Source: Tectiglobus sp965215755 (GTDB lineage Bacteria; Pseudomonadota; Alphaproteobacteria; Rhizobiales; Hyphomicrobiaceae). From it: a stretch of DNA of 64,000 bases. The DNA is taken from positions 5,270,001 to 5,334,000 of the forward strand of contig OZ244119.1 in assembly GCA_965215755.1 (NCBI GenBank). Reading direction: 5' to 3'. Shown here one piece after another: positions 61,064 to 64,000 of the stretch (positions are counted from its first letter, which is position 1; the number at the start of each line of letters is the position of its first letter). The notes under the pieces were generated by a model, which was not told the origin of the DNA, did not search any database, and saw only the letters and a list, made by a program, of their open reading frames with translations. Both the position numbers and the translations under genes were made by a program.

Positions 61064-62437
61064 CTAGAACAAGTTTTCCAGATCGGCCTTATCGTCCGCG
61101 ACAGCTGTCAAATCGATGTCCTCCTGGCCCGGCACTCGAATACGGACATACTTCATGTCAGGGGCATCAAGCGGGACCGTCAGATCAAATCCGAGCTTCG
61201 CACAAATACCATTCTCATCCGTCGATGGGTCAAGTTTTGAGCCAAGCGTGCCATCGACCCTAACAAGGTCCTTGTCTGCCTGAAAGCGCGTCGCCAAGGC
61301 CCATTCAATCTGTCCGGGCGCATGGATGTCTACATCCTCATCAACGACAAACACATGCTTGACGTCATAGTGCGCGGCGAGTGCACCTAGGATGACATTC
61401 TTGCCTTCGCCTTCAGAGCGTTTCTTGATTTGAACATAGAGATGGTAGCGGCAGGAGGCTGCGAGCGGCAGATGAACGTCCAAGACGCAAGGAAAGCTGT
61501 GCTGCAGTGCCGATAAGATCGTAGCTTCTCGCGGAATTCCTCCAAGCAGGAGATGCTCGCGGCTGCCGCCAACAATCGTATGATAGAGAGGGTTCTCGCG
61601 TGTGGTCACACGGTCGACCTCGATAACATGCCGCTTGGCGCGTTCCGCGTAATATTGGGGAAATTCACCGAAGGGCCCTTCCAACTCACGCTTGTTCGCA
61701 ACAAACCGCCCCTCGATAATGATTTCGGATGTGGCTGGGACGCGAATTTCGCTGCCGAGGCACCGGGCAACCTCCAAAGGCGCGCCAACCAATGCACCTG
61801 CAATTTCCAGTTCGTCCTGATCCAATGGAGCAATGGCCTGGGAACAAAGCAACGCTGCCGGACTTGAACCAATAACAATCGCGACATCAAGGTCTTCGCC
61901 AGCATGCTCCGCCATTTCCTGGAACGCTAATGTATGGCGCGGCAAGAGCAGGGCGCCGAGTTGCTTTGGTCCTTGCACCTGCAGGCGGTGGATTGCCACG
62001 TTCTGACGTCCCGTTTTTGGATTGCGAACAATCACCAGGCCCGCTGTGATGTACGCCCCGCGGTCATGTTCGTTGTGGGTCGGAATCGGTAGCAACGATG
62101 TGAGATCAGGATCATCATGCACAACCTGCTGGCATGGCGGGTTTGCTATTTCCTTCCAAGGCAGTGGTCTGGCTGCCGCTTCTTGAAAGTGGCTCAGGAG
62201 TTCGCCGTTGCTGACGCCGAGGGCTTCTGCCATCCATTCACGCTGGGAGAGCAATCCGGATACAACCGTTCCAATGCGGTTGCCTAACTTCGGAAAGACG
62301 CTGGCTTTCGTTCCATCCCAACGATTTGCAATGCCGGCAATCTCGAATTCCAGCTGCCGGCCCGGTTTCATGACCGCAAGACGGCTCTGATTGTCGAGAT
62401 GTTTCAGCCAACTACGCAGATCCAGACAAGCGGGCAT
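61064..62437 (-). CDS. UbiD-family decarboxylase
   Basis: A 457-residue enzyme of the UbiD family, which uses prenylated FMN to decarboxylate (or carboxylate) unsaturated or aromatic acids. It starts DLRSWLKHLDNQSRLAVM and has HDDPDLTSLLPIPTHNEHDRGAYITAG, NVAIHRLQVQG, GPFGEFPQYYAERAKRHVIEVDRVTTRENPLYHTIVGG (split here), and DPSTDENGICAKLGFDLTVPLDAP near the end. Glu and Arg of the active-site network appear in these segments. It is divergent from UbiX, which would supply the cofactor, and heads a UbiD-VOC-LLM operon. Substrate is unknown; ubiquinone biosynthesis is unlikely. Confidence 0.93.
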   Translation of the reverse strand: MPACLDLRSWLKHLDNQSRLAVMKPGRQLEFEIAGIANRWDGTKASVFPKLGNRIGTVVSGLLSQREWMAEALGVSNGELLSHFQEAAARPLPWKEIANPPCQQVVHDDPDLTSLLPIPTHNEHDRGAYITAGLVIVRNPKTGRQNVAIHRLQVQGPKQLGALLLPRHTLAFQEMAEHAGEDLDVAIVIGSSPAALLCSQAIAPLDQDELEIAGALVGAPLEVARCLGSEIRVPATSEIIIEGRFVANKRELEGPFGEFPQYYAERAKRHVIEVDRVTTRENPLYHTIVGGSREHLLLGGIPREATILSALQHSFPCVLDVHLPLAASCRYHLYVQIKKRSEGEGKNVILGALAAHYDVKHVFVVDEDVDIHAPGQIEWALATRFQADKDLVRVDGTLGSKLDPSTDENGICAKLGFDLTVPLDAPDMKYVRIRVPGQEDIDLTAVADDKADLENLF

Positions 62438-62559
62438 GACGATGCCTCCAGGTTATTCACCTCATTGAACGAAACACAAAACGAGATGACGCTGGCCCGG
62501 TTGTCAATGGCGGCACGCCGTGCTCTGCTTGGTTAGCGCAACCATGATCGATATCGTTG

Positions 62560-63144
62560 ATGTCCAAGACTACAGTCACCCCACAACGCCTAATTGTTGG
62601 AATCTCCGGCGCTTCGGGCGTTGTTTACGGGATTCGGCTGCTGGAACTGTTGCGCGATACCGACTTTGAAACACACCTTGTCATGTCGCGTTCGGCGGAA
62701 GTTACAGTTGCACATGAAAGCAGCCGGAAGGTCGCCGCCATCAAGGATCTCGCAAATGTCTGGCACAAGAATGAAGACATCGCCGCAAGCATCTCAAGCG
62801 GGTCATTCAAGACCAAAGGCATGATCGTTGCGCCGTGTTCCATCCGGACACTCTCAGAGATTGTCAGCGGTGTCACATCGTCTTTGCTGACGCGCGCTGC
62901 AGACGTCGTTCTCAAAGAAAACCGTAAGCTGGTTCTCATGGTACGTGAGACGCCGTTGCACTTGGGCCATTTGCGCTCGATGACTGCCGCTGCTGAGATG
63001 GGCGCAGTTATTGCACCGCCAGTCCCTGCATTCTATGCCAGCCCGCAATCGCTCGATGATATGATTGACCATACGCTGGGCCGCGTACTCGACCAGTTTG
63101 ATATTGAGACGAACACTGTGCGGCGATGGAAGGACAACAATTAG
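62560..63144 (+). CDS. ubiX: UbiX-family flavin prenyltransferase
   Basis: A 194-residue flavoprotein of the UbiX/Pad1 family, which prenylates FMN for UbiD enzymes. IVGISGASGVVYGIRLLELL is the FMN-binding loop, followed by SSGSFKTKGMIVAPCSIRTLSEI, LTRAADVVLKENRKLVLMVRETPLH and APPVPAFYASPQS. Translation probably starts at the ATG at 62560. Divergent from the UbiD gene across 122 bases, which makes a matched pair very likely. Confidence 0.95.
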   Translation: MSKTTVTPQRLIVGISGASGVVYGIRLLELLRDTDFETHLVMSRSAEVTVAHESSRKVAAIKDLANVWHKNEDIAASISSGSFKTKGMIVAPCSIRTLSEIVSGVTSSLLTRAADVVLKENRKLVLMVRETPLHLGHLRSMTAAAEMGAVIAPPVPAFYASPQSLDDMIDHTLGRVLDQFDIETNTVRRWKDNN

Positions 63145-63167
63145 AACTTGTCATCTAAGCCGCCAGA

Positions 63168-63683
63168 TCAGTTGATACACGCCTCTACGAGCTCGGTCAG
63201 CAGACCCCGAGGATGGCGCGCGCCGACCGGTAGAACGAGATTGATGTAGCGTTCAGCATTCTGCATTGCGAGCTCGGAGCTTGAAGCTGCCGGACCATTG
63301 GCCATTCGCTCTGAAAAGAGCGCTGCTACCGCCGCGGCCAAGCTTCTCTGCTGCCACCTCTCGCTTTCGATTTCGATTGTCTTGAGTTGCGAGCGGAACT
63401 CCTCAATGTCGTTTTCTTCACCCGCAATACTCCGTCCCTTCATGGATCTGCGGGCCGATCGCAAAGGACGAACGATATCGCGGTGCCATTGCCCCGCTTC
63501 CCCTTGGATAAGCTGGGACAATTGATCAGTGGTCAATGCCAGCCCAGTCTGTCCGCACCACAGGCAGAGCATAAGCATGTTCACATCCACACCGAACACA
63601 TCCTGAAGATCAAGGCAGACCTTGCTCACGCCGTCTCTGGCGTAGCGGTCCACTGAAAACTCCCAGAACGCATCCGCGGTCAT
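63168..63683 (-). CDS. TIGR02444-family protein
   Basis: A 171-residue protein of unknown function. DAFWEFSVDRYARDGVSKVCLDLQDVFGVDVNMLMLCLW, with its clustered Cys/Trp, is the TIGR02444 signature, and HRDIVRPLRSARRSMKG follows. No enzymatic residues are known. The ATG at 63683 follows GTGGAG; a GTG three codons upstream is possible. It converges with ubiX across 23 bases. Confidence 0.85.
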   Translation of the reverse strand: MTADAFWEFSVDRYARDGVSKVCLDLQDVFGVDVNMLMLCLWCGQTGLALTTDQLSQLIQGEAGQWHRDIVRPLRSARRSMKGRSIAGEENDIEEFRSQLKTIEIESERWQQRSLAAAVAALFSERMANGPAASSSELAMQNAERYINLVLPVGARHPRGLLTELVEACIN

Positions 63684-63848
63684 TTGCTCCACGACTGCCT
63701 CATCTTAATTCCGCATCTGATTTGAGCTGGGCGACATTGCGAATAAACTCCTCAATCGAAGCTACCTTTGGCCGGTTGCACGACCGTGTTAGTGTCGCCG
63801 GCATGAAGCATATTGCAAGGTGAATCCGCACGTGTTGTGCTGCTCAAC

Positions 63849-64000
63849 ATGAATCTGCACGAACCCAAACCGCAACAGCGCTGGATTGGACAATCCATTG
63901 AGCGTCACGAAGATGCTGCGCTTCTGTCGGGGAAAGCGCGGTTCCTTGATGATCTCGGCGTGGCGCCCGGCACGTTGCATGCAGCGTTTGTGCGATCGCC
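63849..64000 (+). CDS. Xanthine-dehydrogenase/aldehyde-oxidase family molybdopterin-binding subunit, 5' part
   Basis: The first 50 codons of a molybdopterin-binding large subunit, cut by the right edge. WIGQSIERHEDAALLSGKARFLDDLG and TLHAAFVRSP are the family N-terminal signature shared by CoxL and XdhB. Start at the ATG at 63849. Upstream 156 bases hold no gene that I can support. Confidence 0.9.
   Translation, partial: MNLHEPKPQQRWIGQSIERHEDAALLSGKARFLDDLGVAPGTLHAAFVRS

Noticed and set aside
1..64000. tRNA, rRNA, CRISPR array, insertion sequence or prophage
   Set aside because: No T-loop-like motifs, rRNA blocks, regular spacers, transposase or integrase frames were seen.

Overview
The window looks like about 64 kb of chromosome from a free-living, probably marine, alphaproteobacterium. 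Supporting signs are the gene families (NnrU, a DUF5330-like exported protein, TIGR02444, YbfB/YjiJ-type MFS, paired CMD proteins), the moderately GC-rich composition and a cupin that matches the DMSP lyase DddQ at every active-site position I could compare. I saw no rRNA, tRNA, CRISPR array, transposase, integrase or phage gene. The region reads as stable accessory metabolism rather than a recent island. The genus is not decidable from the sequence alone.

Layout. 1-2.3 kb: ispG (cut by the left edge) behind a lytic transglycosylase. 2.5-7.5 kb: a thiolase-fold protein without its catalytic residues and an 1114-residue membrane/coiled-coil protein of unknown function. 7.6-15.4 kb: a FAH-family hydrolase divergent from a long plus-strand run (MaoC hydratase, SDR, LLM flavin oxidoreductase, intact thiolase, enolase-superfamily enzyme, TPR protein) that looks like one acyl-CoA catabolic operon. 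15.5-22.5 kb, minus strand: SGNH hydrolase, two AhpD/CMD proteins, a DegT aminotransferase, a cupin and an autotransporter-type barrel. 23-30 kb: HAD hydrolase plus LLM enzyme, MFS plus M20 amidohydrolase, CoA-ester lyase, AEC transporter and an NAD-binding dehydrogenase.

30.3-42.3 kb is the least explained part. It holds a possible small RNA, a membrane-anchored NYN nuclease fused to an S1-like domain, a two-gene membrane module (Sel1-like protein plus SLATT-like protein), a His/Trp/Arg-rich exported peptide next to a cupredoxin-like protein, an LprI-like exported protein, and a 94-bp tandem repeat array. 42.3-52 kb: DMT exporter, then TauD dioxygenase - Baeyer-Villiger-type monooxygenase - ATC-hydrolase-like protein, a CMD protein, an XRE regulator, three SDRs and a second ATC-hydrolase paralogue. 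52.3-64 kb: TPR protein, MFS transporter, DddQ-like lyase, fasciclin protein, an overlapping acyl-CoA dehydrogenase pair divergent from enoyl-CoA hydratase and an ArsR regulator, then a UbiD-VOC-LLM operon divergent from UbiX, a TIGR02444 protein and the start of a xanthine-dehydrogenase-type molybdoenzyme.

Together the genes suggest an organism that oxidises diverse organic acids, heterocycles and organosulfur compounds through CoA thioesters, using flavin monooxygenases (three LLM enzymes, one BVMO) and prenylated-FMN decarboxylation. Only two classical regulators (XRE and ArsR) are visible. All functions are inferred from motifs and remembered family features; no database search was run.
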